NCBI GenBank assembly: GCA_031281635.1 | Contig: JAITFC010000096.1 | Span: 1-7,672 of the forward strand | DNA from: Puniceicoccales bacterium | Lineage (GTDB): Bacteria; Verrucomicrobiota; Verrucomicrobiia; Opitutales; JAIRLM01 | Direction: 5' to 3' | DNA length: 7,672 nt | Shown here: positions 1 through 5,444 of the stretch, in pieces | Position numbering within the stretch: position 1 is the stretch's first letter | How the letters are laid out: every line of letters begins with the position of its first letter | Translations under genes and position numbers: made by a program | Notes under the pieces: model-generated | Told to the model about the DNA's origin: nothing | Databases searched by the model: none | Seen by the model: the letters and a program-made list of their open reading frames with translations, nothing else

Positions 1-360
1 AACCTCCTGTGCTAACGAAATAATTTTGAGAAACTTTTTTTGCCGCAATTCCCTTGCGACTGGTCCAAACACCCTCGTCCCTTTGGGGTTTCCCTTTTCA
101 TCAATGATGACGCAAGCATTTGAATCGAAGCGCAAGTAACTGCCATCGCGGCGATGGATTTTATTCTTTGAGCGCACGATAACTGCTTTAACGACGGTGC
201 CTTTTTTGACTGACGCCTCGGGGATACTCTCTCTAATACTCACGACGATAACGTCCCCCACACCTGCTGTTCGCTTATTCTGCCCAAGACGACGAATCAT
301 CATTGCCGACTTCGCCCCAGTATTATCTGCGACGTCTAATATACTCTGCTGTTGCAACAT
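1..360 (-). CDS. rplN: 50S ribosomal protein L14, 3' end cut by the window edge
   Basis: L14 binds 23S rRNA near the intersubunit face of the 50S subunit and contributes to bridge B8. The frame reads 120 codons from an ATG at 360-358 to the left edge with no stop. It starts MLQQQSILDVADNTGAKS and ends KIISLAQEV, which in the family is one or two residues short of the terminus, so only the last residue(s) and the stop are missing (E. coli L14 is 123 aa). Typical L14 features include the DNTGAK motif near residue 12, a basic stretch around residues 52-73 and FGPVARELR near residues 98-106. A GAGGAA ribosome-binding sequence overlaps the rpsQ stop about 7 nt upstream, which supports this ATG. 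rpsQ ends 10 nt before it, as in most S10-spc clusters. Confidence 0.97.
   Translation of the reverse strand, partial: MLQQQSILDVADNTGAKSAMMIRRLGQNKRTAGVGDVIVVSIRESIPEASVKKGTVVKAVIVRSKNKIHRRDGSYLRFDSNACVIIDEKGNPKGTRVFGPVARELRQKKFLKIISLAQEV
3..8 (-). promoter_or_regulatory. Perfect Shine-Dalgarno AGGAGG inside the end of rplN
   Basis: The minus strand reads AGGAGG here, within the codons for the Gln-Glu-Val that end the visible part of L14. It is a full match to the anti-SD of 16S rRNA. Placed a few bases before the expected rplN stop, it most likely serves the next gene beyond the left edge. In standard spc order that gene is rplX (L24), but it is not in the window, so its identity is inferred. 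Confidence 0.55.
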
Positions 361-370
361 AGCACTTTCC

Positions 371-640
371 TCATGCGATTACGGCCTTTTGCAAAACGGA
401 AACAATGCGCCAACGCTTCGTACGACTGAACGGCCTAGTTTCCGCAATCTCAACCCTATCCCCAACGGCGCACGAATTTCCTTCATCGTGTGCGTGGAAG
501 ACAGTGCGACGCTTTACCTCCTTCAAGTACTTGGGGTGTGGGCTCTTATAAAAATAAGAAACCTTCACGCTCTTATCCCCTGAACGGCTGGTCACCTCGC
601 CAACCAAAGATTGCCGATTTTTTCTCTGTTGTTCGCTCAC
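371..640 (-). CDS. rpsQ: 30S ribosomal protein S17, GTG start
   Basis: S17 is a primary 16S rRNA-binding protein of the 30S body with an OB fold. The 89-residue product carries the family signatures GDKSVKV (residues 21-27), HPKYLKEVKRR (35-45), HDEGNSCAVGDRVEI (51-65) and ETRPFSRTKRWRIV (67-80); length is normal (E. coli 84). The start is GTG at 640-638. It is preceded by AGGAGG with a 4 nt spacer, and no alternative start exists before the conserved core. The GTG overlaps the rpmC stop as GTGA, so translation is probably coupled. The stop is TGA, and the rplN SD overlaps it. Identity is firm. Confidence 0.97.
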   Translation of the reverse strand: MSEQQRKNRQSLVGEVTSRSGDKSVKVSYFYKSPHPKYLKEVKRRTVFHAHDEGNSCAVGDRVEIAETRPFSRTKRWRIVSVLQKAVIA

Positions 641-858
641 GATGCCTCCTTGCCGTCCAATTGCTTGCCCATCATCTGCTGTCCGTGCAAAACTGTCTTT
701 GCTCGCGCAATATCACGGCGTAACACCTTGAACTGGTGTGTTTTATCGATACTGTCAATGCGACGCCGAATGTGTAACCGCGCCAACTCCTTCTCTCTAT
801 CCCGTAAAAATTCAGAAACTTCTGGGATGGAACGATCTCTCATTTCTTTTGCCTTCAT
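637..858 (-). CDS. rpmC: 50S ribosomal protein L29
   Basis: L29 is a small two-helix 50S protein beside the exit tunnel, next to L23. The open frame continues upstream to 1008, but the family start is the ATG at 858-856, giving 73 residues beginning MKAKEMRDRS, close to the usual MKAKELRDLS pattern. The rest is charged and helical, with RRDIARAKTVL (residues 47-57) matching the conserved C-terminal helix. The start overlaps the rplP stop by 4 nt (ATGA), and its own TGA overlaps the rpsQ GTG the same way. A GGAG lies about 11 nt upstream at 870-873. An ATG five codons further in is possible but would drop conserved residues. Confidence 0.93.
   Translation of the reverse strand: MKAKEMRDRSIPEVSEFLRDREKELARLHIRRRIDSIDKTHQFKVLRRDIARAKTVLHGQQMMGKQLDGKEAS
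645..650 (-). promoter_or_regulatory. Shine-Dalgarno AGGAGG deciding the GTG start of rpsQ
   Basis: A perfect AGGAGG on the minus strand lies 4 nt before the GTG at 640-638, inside the last codons of rpmC. It supports GTG as the true rpsQ start. The spacing is on the short side. Confidence 0.7.
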
Positions 859-1289
859 TTTTGAAATTGCTCCATTTCTTCGCGCGACACAAAACGGCAA
901 CCAAAAGGCACTTTTGCATCTGCCAGGCGCATAGCTTCTTTTGCGAGCGTAGGAGACACCCCAGAAACCTCGAAGAGAACATTCCCCGGCCGCACGACTA
1001 CGGCCCAAAATTCGACGCCGCCTTTACCTTTACCCATGCGCGTTTCCGCTGGCTTTTTGGTGACTGGCTTCTGTGGAAACATGCGCATCCACACCTTCCC
1101 TTTGCGCTTTAGATGCCTATTGATGGCCACACGAGCCGCTTCTAGTTGGGACGCGCTCATCAACCCGCGCTCCAACGCCTGGATACCGAAATCCCCAAAA
1201 GCGAGACACGCTCCACCCTTTGCATCGTGCCGGTTTCTTCCTTTGTGCACCTTACGGAACTTCGTCTTTGCTGGTAATAAATTCGCCAT
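855..1289 (-). CDS. rplP: 50S ribosomal protein L16
   Basis: L16 sits near the peptidyl-transferase centre and the A-site tRNA elbow. From the ATG at 1289 the protein is 144 aa (E. coli 136). It shows TKFRKVHKGRNRH (residues 9-21), the central VWMRMFPQKPVTKKPAETRMGKGKGG (67-91) and VLFEVSGV near residue 105. The RMGKGKG motif is intact and its Arg84 is at the site that corresponds to E. coli Arg81. An in-frame GTG directly before this ATG (1292-1290) would add one Met. The GAGGGG SD is 3 nt from that GTG and 6 nt from the ATG, so I prefer the ATG. The gene follows rpsC by 24 nt and overlaps rpmC by 4 nt. Confidence 0.96.
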   Translation of the reverse strand: MANLLPAKTKFRKVHKGRNRHDAKGGACLAFGDFGIQALERGLMSASQLEAARVAINRHLKRKGKVWMRMFPQKPVTKKPAETRMGKGKGGVEFWAVVVRPGNVLFEVSGVSPTLAKEAMRLADAKVPFGCRFVSREEMEQFQK

Positions 1290-1313
1290 CACATACCCCT
1301 CATCGTCTTTACG

Positions 1314-1949
1314 CTACGCAATTTTCACTTCGCGCGGACGGCAAATCCAACATTTTACGCCAATTTTGCCATACACCGTTTGCGCCTCCACCAGAGCATA
1401 ATCAATATCCTCTCGCAGCGTGTGAAGCGGAATGCGTCCCAATCTCTGCGATTCCGTTCGCGCAATTTCCGCGCCGCCAAGACGCCCTGAACACTGAATC
1501 CGAACACCTTGTGCTCCCGCCGCCATTGTAATTTGTATGGCCTTTTTAATAGCCTTGCGAAAGGAAACGCGACGCTCCAACTGAGATGCTACACTTTCCG
1601 CAACAAGTCGAGCAGAAAATTCAGGTTTTTTCACTTCTTGAACATCAACAATAATGTCCTTGGCAAGCAGTTTTCTCAGCCGCCCGACCAATGATTCCAA
1701 TTCTTGCCCTTTCCGCCCTAGAACCACGCCAGGACGCGGAGTGTATATTTTAACGCGCACTTTTCCTCCGGCCCGTTCGATAAACACTTTAGCGATGGAC
1801 GCGAATCGCAATTCCTTATGAAGAAATGTGCGTACCATAAAGTCTTCTTTAACCCACAGCGGGTATGACTTTTTATCTCCGTACCAACGAGATAGCCAAT
1901 CACGGCGTACGGAAAGACGGAAACCAACTGGATTCACTTTTTGGCCCAT
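1314..1949 (-). CDS. rpsC: 30S ribosomal protein S3
   Basis: S3 lies at the mRNA entry site of the 30S head and contributes to the ribosome's mRNA helicase activity. The product is 211 aa, within the normal range. It opens with the universal MGQKVNPVGFRL. The type II KH domain follows, with its GXXG loop as G78-R-K-G81. The C-terminal domain carries the signatures SGRLGGAEIART (154-165), GRIPLHTLREDIDYA (171-185) and YGKIGVKCWI (193-202). The start is ATG at 1949. The AGGT-type SD is weak and overlaps the TAG stop of rplV, 7 nt upstream, so coupling to rplV is likely. The stop is TAG. No truncation or odd residue is visible. Confidence 0.98.
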   Translation of the reverse strand: MGQKVNPVGFRLSVRRDWLSRWYGDKKSYPLWVKEDFMVRTFLHKELRFASIAKVFIERAGGKVRVKIYTPRPGVVLGRKGQELESLVGRLRKLLAKDIIVDVQEVKKPEFSARLVAESVASQLERRVSFRKAIKKAIQITMAAGAQGVRIQCSGRLGGAEIARTESQRLGRIPLHTLREDIDYALVEAQTVYGKIGVKCWICRPREVKIA

Positions 1950-1956
1950 AACGTAC

Positions 1957-2292
1957 CTATTTTATTTTCTCCAGGATTACACGAATATGACTAGTCCTTT
2001 TCCGGATCGGATGTGCCGAACCACGTGCCGCTGGAATGTGGCGTCGAAAGGCTGGTCCCTCCTCAATGATTACATTCACAATGCGCAAATTTTCGCCCGT
2101 GACACTGAAATTATTCTCAGCATTTGCAATGGCACTGCGCAAAGTTCTCTCTATTAGACGTGCGGATTTTTGTGGAATAAACCGCAGTAAACTGCAGCCA
2201 TCCGAGATGTTACGATTTTTCAAAACGCGTGCCGTTTGTCGCAATTTCGACGGAGACATGCGCACGGATGAAGTGACTGCCGTATAATTCAT
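1957..2292 (-). CDS. rplV: 50S ribosomal protein L22
   Basis: L22 lines the nascent peptide exit tunnel and helps form the constriction with L4. The 111-residue protein has normal length. It opens MNYTAVTSSVRMSPSKLRQ, equivalent to the family's xVRxSPxKxR start. It shows KSARLIERTLRSAIANAENN (residues 42-61) and the tunnel hairpin with PAARGSAHPIRKRTSHI (87-103). The start ATG at 2292 has AAGG only 2 nt upstream, unusually close, plus a weaker GGG about 9 nt upstream. No other start fits the conserved N-terminus, so coupling to rpsS, 14 nt upstream, may compensate. The stop is TAG, 7 nt before rpsC. Confidence 0.97.
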   Translation of the reverse strand: MNYTAVTSSVRMSPSKLRQTARVLKNRNISDGCSLLRFIPQKSARLIERTLRSAIANAENNFSVTGENLRIVNVIIEEGPAFRRHIPAARGSAHPIRKRTSHIRVILEKIK

Positions 2293-2306
2293 ATCCTTAT
2301 TCCCAA

Positions 2307-2576
2307 CTACTTCTGTGTGTGCGGGTTATGACCTTTGAATGTGCGTGTCGGAGCGAATTCACCGAGCCGATGCCCGACCATATTCTCCGTTACATGCACA
2401 GTCAAAAACGTCTTACCATTGTGAACCTCAAAATTAAGTCCCACAAAATCCGGCGTAATCGTCGATCGCCGCGACCACGTGCGAATTGCCTTGCGCGAAC
2501 CAGACTTCGCTGCCAGGTCAATTTTATCCAGCAGCGACGGTTCCGCGTAAAATCCCTTTTTCGTTGAACGCCCCAT
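2307..2576 (-). CDS. rpsS: 30S ribosomal protein S19
   Basis: S19 is a 30S head protein that forms a complex with S13 and contacts the A-site finger and tRNA. The product is 89 aa (E. coli 92). It carries MGRSTKKG at the N-terminus, IRTWSRRSTITPDFVG (residues 31-46) and VTENMVGHRLGEFAPTR (62-78), all diagnostic. The ATG at 2576 comes 3 nt after the rplB TAG. An AAAGG within the final Lys-Gly codons of rplB stands 7 nt upstream, so the SD lies inside the previous gene. The stop is TAG. Confidence 0.98.
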   Translation of the reverse strand: MGRSTKKGFYAEPSLLDKIDLAAKSGSRKAIRTWSRRSTITPDFVGLNFEVHNGKTFLTVHVTENMVGHRLGEFAPTRTFKGHNPHTQK

Positions 2577-2579
2577 CCT

Positions 2580-3437
2580 CTAACCTTTCTTCACTTTCTT
2601 TCCATCGCGACGCACAAGAATCATCGTATTGCGATTCTTTGACTTCTTCCTCGTTGGCAACCCTTTAGCCAGTTGTCCCCAAGGAGACACCGGATGCCCT
2701 CCGCCAGAACTTTTCCCCTCGCCACCACCCATTGGATGATCAACGGGATTCATGACAACACCCCTCACACGAGGCCGCAACCCAAGCCAGCGATTTCTTC
2801 CCGCCTTACCTAGGGAACGCTGATTGTGTTCCGCATTTCCAAGGGAACCGAGCGTTGCACGACAGCGTGCATCGACGTAACGAACCTCTCCACTTGGCAG
2901 TTTTATCGTAGCACGCCCCGACTCAACGGCCAGTAATTGCGCCGCACCTCCCGCAACCCGAACAAGTTGTGCACCCCGACCGGGTAACATTTCAATACAA
3001 TGAATGGGCATGGCTGCTGGAACGAGCGACAACGGAAGCGACATGCCGACGGAAAAATCGTCCGGTTTTTTTGCACCATCTAGATTAATAACGACGGCTC
3101 CAACGGAAAGACCCTCCGGGGCAGGAATATAATGCTTTTCGCCATCCGCATAAACCAGAAGAGCGAGACGCGCAGAACGGTTGGGATCGTACTCAATGGC
3201 ACTCACACGAGCGGGAATACCTAACTTATTTCTGCGATAATCAATCACGCGCAACATACGCTTATGTCCGCCACCGCGCCTCCGCACCGTTATGCGTCCA
3301 TAGCAATTTCGGCCACTGCTACCGTTTCCATGCGTGCGCGTCAGAGAGTTTTGCGGTCGCCCCCGTGCGACATCAGCCCGATTCAGAGCCTTAAATCGTT
3401 GCCCTGGAGTGATTGGATTTGTGCGAAAAATAGCCAT
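2580..3437 (-). CDS. rplB: 50S ribosomal protein L2
   Basis: L2 is the largest primary 23S rRNA-binding protein. It is needed for subunit association and sits close to the peptidyl-transferase centre. At 285 aa it is slightly longer than E. coli L2 (273). Seen in order: GRITVRRRGGGHKR (residues 47-60), IEYDPNRSARLALL (81-94), the SH3-like half with RCRATLGSLGNAEH (191-204), and the C-terminal MNPVDHPMGGGEG (229-241) followed by HPVSPWG. His234 matches the functionally important E. coli His229. The second His of the common HPHGGGEG motif is Met236 here. The tail KSKNRNTMILVRRDGKKVKKG is basic and extended. The ATG at 3437 has GGAG about 10 nt upstream, and rplW ends 15 nt before. The stop is TAG. 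Confidence 0.98.
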   Translation of the reverse strand: MAIFRTNPITPGQRFKALNRADVARGRPQNSLTRTHGNGSSGRNCYGRITVRRRGGGHKRMLRVIDYRRNKLGIPARVSAIEYDPNRSARLALLVYADGEKHYIPAPEGLSVGAVVINLDGAKKPDDFSVGMSLPLSLVPAAMPIHCIEMLPGRGAQLVRVAGGAAQLLAVESGRATIKLPSGEVRYVDARCRATLGSLGNAEHNQRSLGKAGRNRWLGLRPRVRGVVMNPVDHPMGGGEGKSSGGGHPVSPWGQLAKGLPTRKKSKNRNTMILVRRDGKKVKKG

Positions 3438-3452
3438 GCGTCAAAATCTCCA

Positions 3453-3749
3453 TCAAACCGTTTCGATTTTATCACCATCACGCAGTGTCACAAAAGCCTT
3501 TTTTATTTGCGACTTTCGAGAAAGTGCGGAACGACCATTTGCGATGCGATAGCGCTTTACTTTCCCTTTCTGCCTGAGTACGTTAATGCGCAGAGGACGC
3601 ACGTGAAATTCCTCATAAACCGCCCGAGCAATCTGCATTTTTGTTGCTTCCAACGCCACCTCGAAGGTGTACTGGTTGACCGTCGAAGACAAAATAGTCC
3701 CCTTTTCGCTCAAACGAAAGCGCCTCAAAACTGTTCCACACATTTTCAT
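3453..3749 (-). CDS. rplW: 50S ribosomal protein L23
   Basis: L23 sits at the exit of the peptide tunnel and is the docking site for trigger factor and the signal recognition particle. The open frame extends upstream to 3824, but that part lies inside rplD. The start I favour is ATG at 3749, giving 98 aa (E. coli 100). An AGGGAAAG sequence that begins within the rplD TAG stop lies about 11 nt upstream. A second ATG two codons on (3743) is possible. Family features are LSEKGTIL (residues 13-20), YTFEVALEATKMQIARAVYEEFHV (27-50) and the basic loop around KGKVKRYR (61-68). This core is where L23 anchors to 23S rRNA domain III. The stop is TGA. Confidence 0.95.
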   Translation of the reverse strand: MKMCGTVLRRFRLSEKGTILSSTVNQYTFEVALEATKMQIARAVYEEFHVRPLRINVLRQKGKVKRYRIANGRSALSRKSQIKKAFVTLRDGDKIETV

Positions 3750-3762
3750 TATTTTTCTTTCC

Positions 3763-4380
3763 CTATGCGGCAACCCGTGACAATAAAACGCGCAAGGCGC
3801 TCTCTGAAACAAGTATATGCTCACAATTCAGTGCGTCCAAAGCATTCAACGTTAGAGCATCAACCATGTACACATCGGCGACATTGCGCGCAGCTAGCGC
3901 AAACTCATCTGAAAAGTGCTCGTCGACCATCAAAACCGACTTTCCATTCAGACCCATCCGGGCTAGGATCCGCAAAAATTCTTTCGTTTTCGGAAAGTCA
4001 AGAGAAAAATTTTCGACAATCGACAGAGACCCTTCCTCTGCCCTAATTGCAAGCGACCCCCCGAGGGCAAGGCGTTTTTGTTTTTTGCTCAACTTAACGT
4101 CGTAGTCACGCTTTCGCGGACCGAACGTCACCCCGCCGCCGCGGCAAATTGGACTGCGCTTTTCTCCGCGACGAGCCATACCAGTGCCTTTTTGGCGATA
4201 AGGTTTTTTCCCAGAACCGCTAACCTCTGCACGTGTCTTAGCTTGAGCATCGCCGCTGCGAAAATTATTTTGATAGGCAACAAGCACATTACGCAACGCC
4301 ACATCTCCTACTGCATGAGGAAGTTGCACTTCTCGCAGACCGCCATCGGAGCCATCCTTTGTGAAAATTTTCAGCTCCAT
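3763..4380 (-). CDS. rplD: 50S ribosomal protein L4
   Basis: L4 has a globular domain on the 50S surface and a long loop reaching into the exit tunnel; in E. coli it also represses the S10 operon. The chosen ATG at 4380 gives 205 aa (E. coli 201) starting MELKIF. A GAAAGG SD inside the rplC end is about 6 nt upstream, and the open frame upstream to 4428 lies within rplC. The tunnel loop is clear: AEVSGSGKKPYRQKGTG (residues 51-67), then MARRGEKRSPICRGGGVTFGPRKRDY (68-93). Met68 replaces the Arg of the usual GTGRAR. The C-terminal part has VLMVDEHF (149-156) and HILVSESALRVLL (188-200). Whether it autoregulates here is unknown: the cluster continues from fusA with no long leader before rpsJ. 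Confidence 0.97.
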   Translation of the reverse strand: MELKIFTKDGSDGGLREVQLPHAVGDVALRNVLVAYQNNFRSGDAQAKTRAEVSGSGKKPYRQKGTGMARRGEKRSPICRGGGVTFGPRKRDYDVKLSKKQKRLALGGSLAIRAEEGSLSIVENFSLDFPKTKEFLRILARMGLNGKSVLMVDEHFSDEFALAARNVADVYMVDALTLNALDALNCEHILVSESALRVLLSRVAA

Positions 4381-4382
4381 AA

Positions 4383-5027
4383 TCAACCTTTCTTTGCCGA
4401 GCGAACGGCAACCAAACCACCATTGCATCCGACGACACTGCCGCGGACGAAAAGTAAATTTTGCTCCACATCTACGCGCAACACTTCCAAATTTTGCGCC
4501 GTGCGTCTTGCCGCCCCCATGTGCCCGGGCATCTTTCGCCCCCGGTAGATGCGGCCAGGCTCCTCCCGTTGGCCGTAAGAGCCTCCGCGACGATGGAACA
4601 TGGAACCATGACTGGCCGGCCCTCCGGAAAATCCGTGGCGCTTCATCACACCTTGAAATCCACGTCCTTTGACAATCCCTGAAACATCCACCAGATTTCC
4701 AGCGGACAATAAGGATAGATCGAAAACTTTATCATTCTTATACGCAGCGACATCAGCAACGCGCATTTCCTTCAGCTTCCGGTGAGGAGTGCACCCGTTT
4801 TTTCGCAAATGTCCGACCACTGGCTTCGTAAGTCTATACTCCGGAACGGCTTCTGCGGCAATTTGCACAGCGCAATAGCCATCGCTTTCCTTATTCTTCA
4901 CGCGCACAACATGGTTGGGTAGAATCTCAACGATCGTTGTAGCAACAAACTCCCCTGCAGCGTCATGGATCTGCGTCATGCCGACCTTGCGCCCCAACAT
5001 TAAAACAACTTTCTTTTCCGTTTCCAT
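4383..5027 (-). CDS. rplC: 50S ribosomal protein L3
   Basis: L3 is a primary assembly protein of the 50S subunit whose long loop reaches the peptidyl-transferase centre. The family core is clear: MLGRKVGMTQI near the N-terminus, then DVSGIVKGRGFQGVMKRHGF, GGPASHGSMFHRRGGSYGQ and GRKMPGHMG in the middle third, and NLEVLRVDVEQNLLFVRGSV near the end. The start is uncertain. The open frame begins with TTG at 5033 (216 aa); ATG at 5027 gives 214 aa and is used here; ATG at 5000 gives 205 aa and would begin exactly at the conserved block. None has a well-spaced SD: the only good candidate, GGAGGG at 5048-5053, is 14 nt from the TTG and 20 nt from the ATG at 5027, and sits in a hairpin. The TGA stop is 2 nt before rplD. 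Confidence 0.95.
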   Translation of the reverse strand: METEKKVVLMLGRKVGMTQIHDAAGEFVATTIVEILPNHVVRVKNKESDGYCAVQIAAEAVPEYRLTKPVVGHLRKNGCTPHRKLKEMRVADVAAYKNDKVFDLSLLSAGNLVDVSGIVKGRGFQGVMKRHGFSGGPASHGSMFHRRGGSYGQREEPGRIYRGRKMPGHMGAARRTAQNLEVLRVDVEQNLLFVRGSVVGCNGGLVAVRSAKKG

Positions 5028-5036
5028 CGCCAAACC

Positions 5037-5055
5037 GCAAAGGGAATCCCTCCGC
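5037..5055 (-). promoter_or_regulatory. Hairpin before rplC that encloses the GGAGGG sequence
   Basis: The transcribed strand reads GCGGAGGG-AUU-CCCUUUGC, which can pair as an 8-bp stem (six Watson-Crick pairs and two G-U) with a 3-nt loop. The 5' arm contains GGAGGG, the only strong SD-like sequence in the rpsJ-rplC spacer. The stem ends 3 nt before the TTG at 5033 and 9 nt before the ATG at 5027. No U-tract follows, so it is not an intrinsic terminator. A role in controlling L3 translation is inferred from position only. Confidence 0.4.
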
Positions 5056-5086
5056 CATTAGAGTTTTTATATAACCATCGAGTTCA

Positions 5087-5410
5087 CTAGACAGACACCG
5101 CGATTTCTACCCCAGAAGGAAGATTTACCTTCTTGAGCGCATCCATCGTATCTGTGTCCGGAGCTACGATGTCAATCATTCTTTTATGAGTTCTCAGCTC
5201 AAATTGTTCCGCCGATTTCTTATGCGTGTGCGGTGAACGATTTACGGAAAACTTTTCAATTTCCGTGGGTAGCGGAACCGGCCCAGTCACACGAGTCCCC
5301 GATCGCTTTACCGCTTCCACAATATCCGCCGCCGCCTGATCTACAAGCCGATTGTCGAACCCTCGCAACCTAATGCGAATTTTATGCTTTTGCTGTGCAT
5401 TTTTTTGCAT
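5087..5410 (-). CDS. rpsJ: 30S ribosomal protein S10
   Basis: S10 is a 30S head protein that also works as NusE in transcription antitermination, partnering NusB and NusG. The chosen ATG at 5410 gives 107 aa (E. coli 103) starting MQKNAQQKHKIRIRLRGFD. GGAGG with an 8 nt spacer decides it. A TTG at 5425 extends the frame by five codons but lies at the SD itself. Signatures are IRIRLRGFDNRLVD (residues 11-24), GPVPLPTEIEKFSVNRSPH (43-61) and EQFELRTHKRMIDI (68-81). The gene follows fusA by 34 nt with no tuf between, so it is probably cotranscribed with the str genes and lacks the long leader of the E. coli S10 operon. The stop is TAG. Confidence 0.97.
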   Translation of the reverse strand: MQKNAQQKHKIRIRLRGFDNRLVDQAAADIVEAVKRSGTRVTGPVPLPTEIEKFSVNRSPHTHKKSAEQFELRTHKRMIDIVAPDTDTMDALKKVNLPSGVEIAVSV

Positions 5411-5418
5411 TACCTTAG

Positions 5419-5423
5419 CCTCC
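5419..5423 (-). promoter_or_regulatory. Shine-Dalgarno GGAGG of rpsJ
   Basis: The minus strand reads GGAGG followed by 8 nt and the ATG at 5410. This near-ideal spacing fixes the rpsJ start and rules out the upstream TTG at 5425-5423, which would overlap the binding site. Confidence 0.75.
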
Positions 5424-5444
5424 AAATTATTCTTCCATAGATAG

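Noticed and set aside
859..1008. An upstream extension of rpmC in the same frame, making a 123-residue protein
   Set aside because: The extra part overlaps rplP and reads as unrelated sequence. Family length and the ATGA overlap support the start at 858.
3264..4046. A 260-codon open frame on the plus strand opposite rplB, rplW and rplD
   Set aside because: It lies antisense to three certain ribosomal protein genes, has low-complexity Ser/Pro/His-rich content without a recognisable domain, and crosses gene boundaries. It is a codon-bias shadow.
5030..5063. A short open frame starting ATGGCGGAGGG in the rpsJ-rplC spacer, a possible leader peptide
   Set aside because: It runs about 31 codons out of frame into rplC, has no SD before it and shows no attenuator-like codon runs. 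Too weak to list as a gene.
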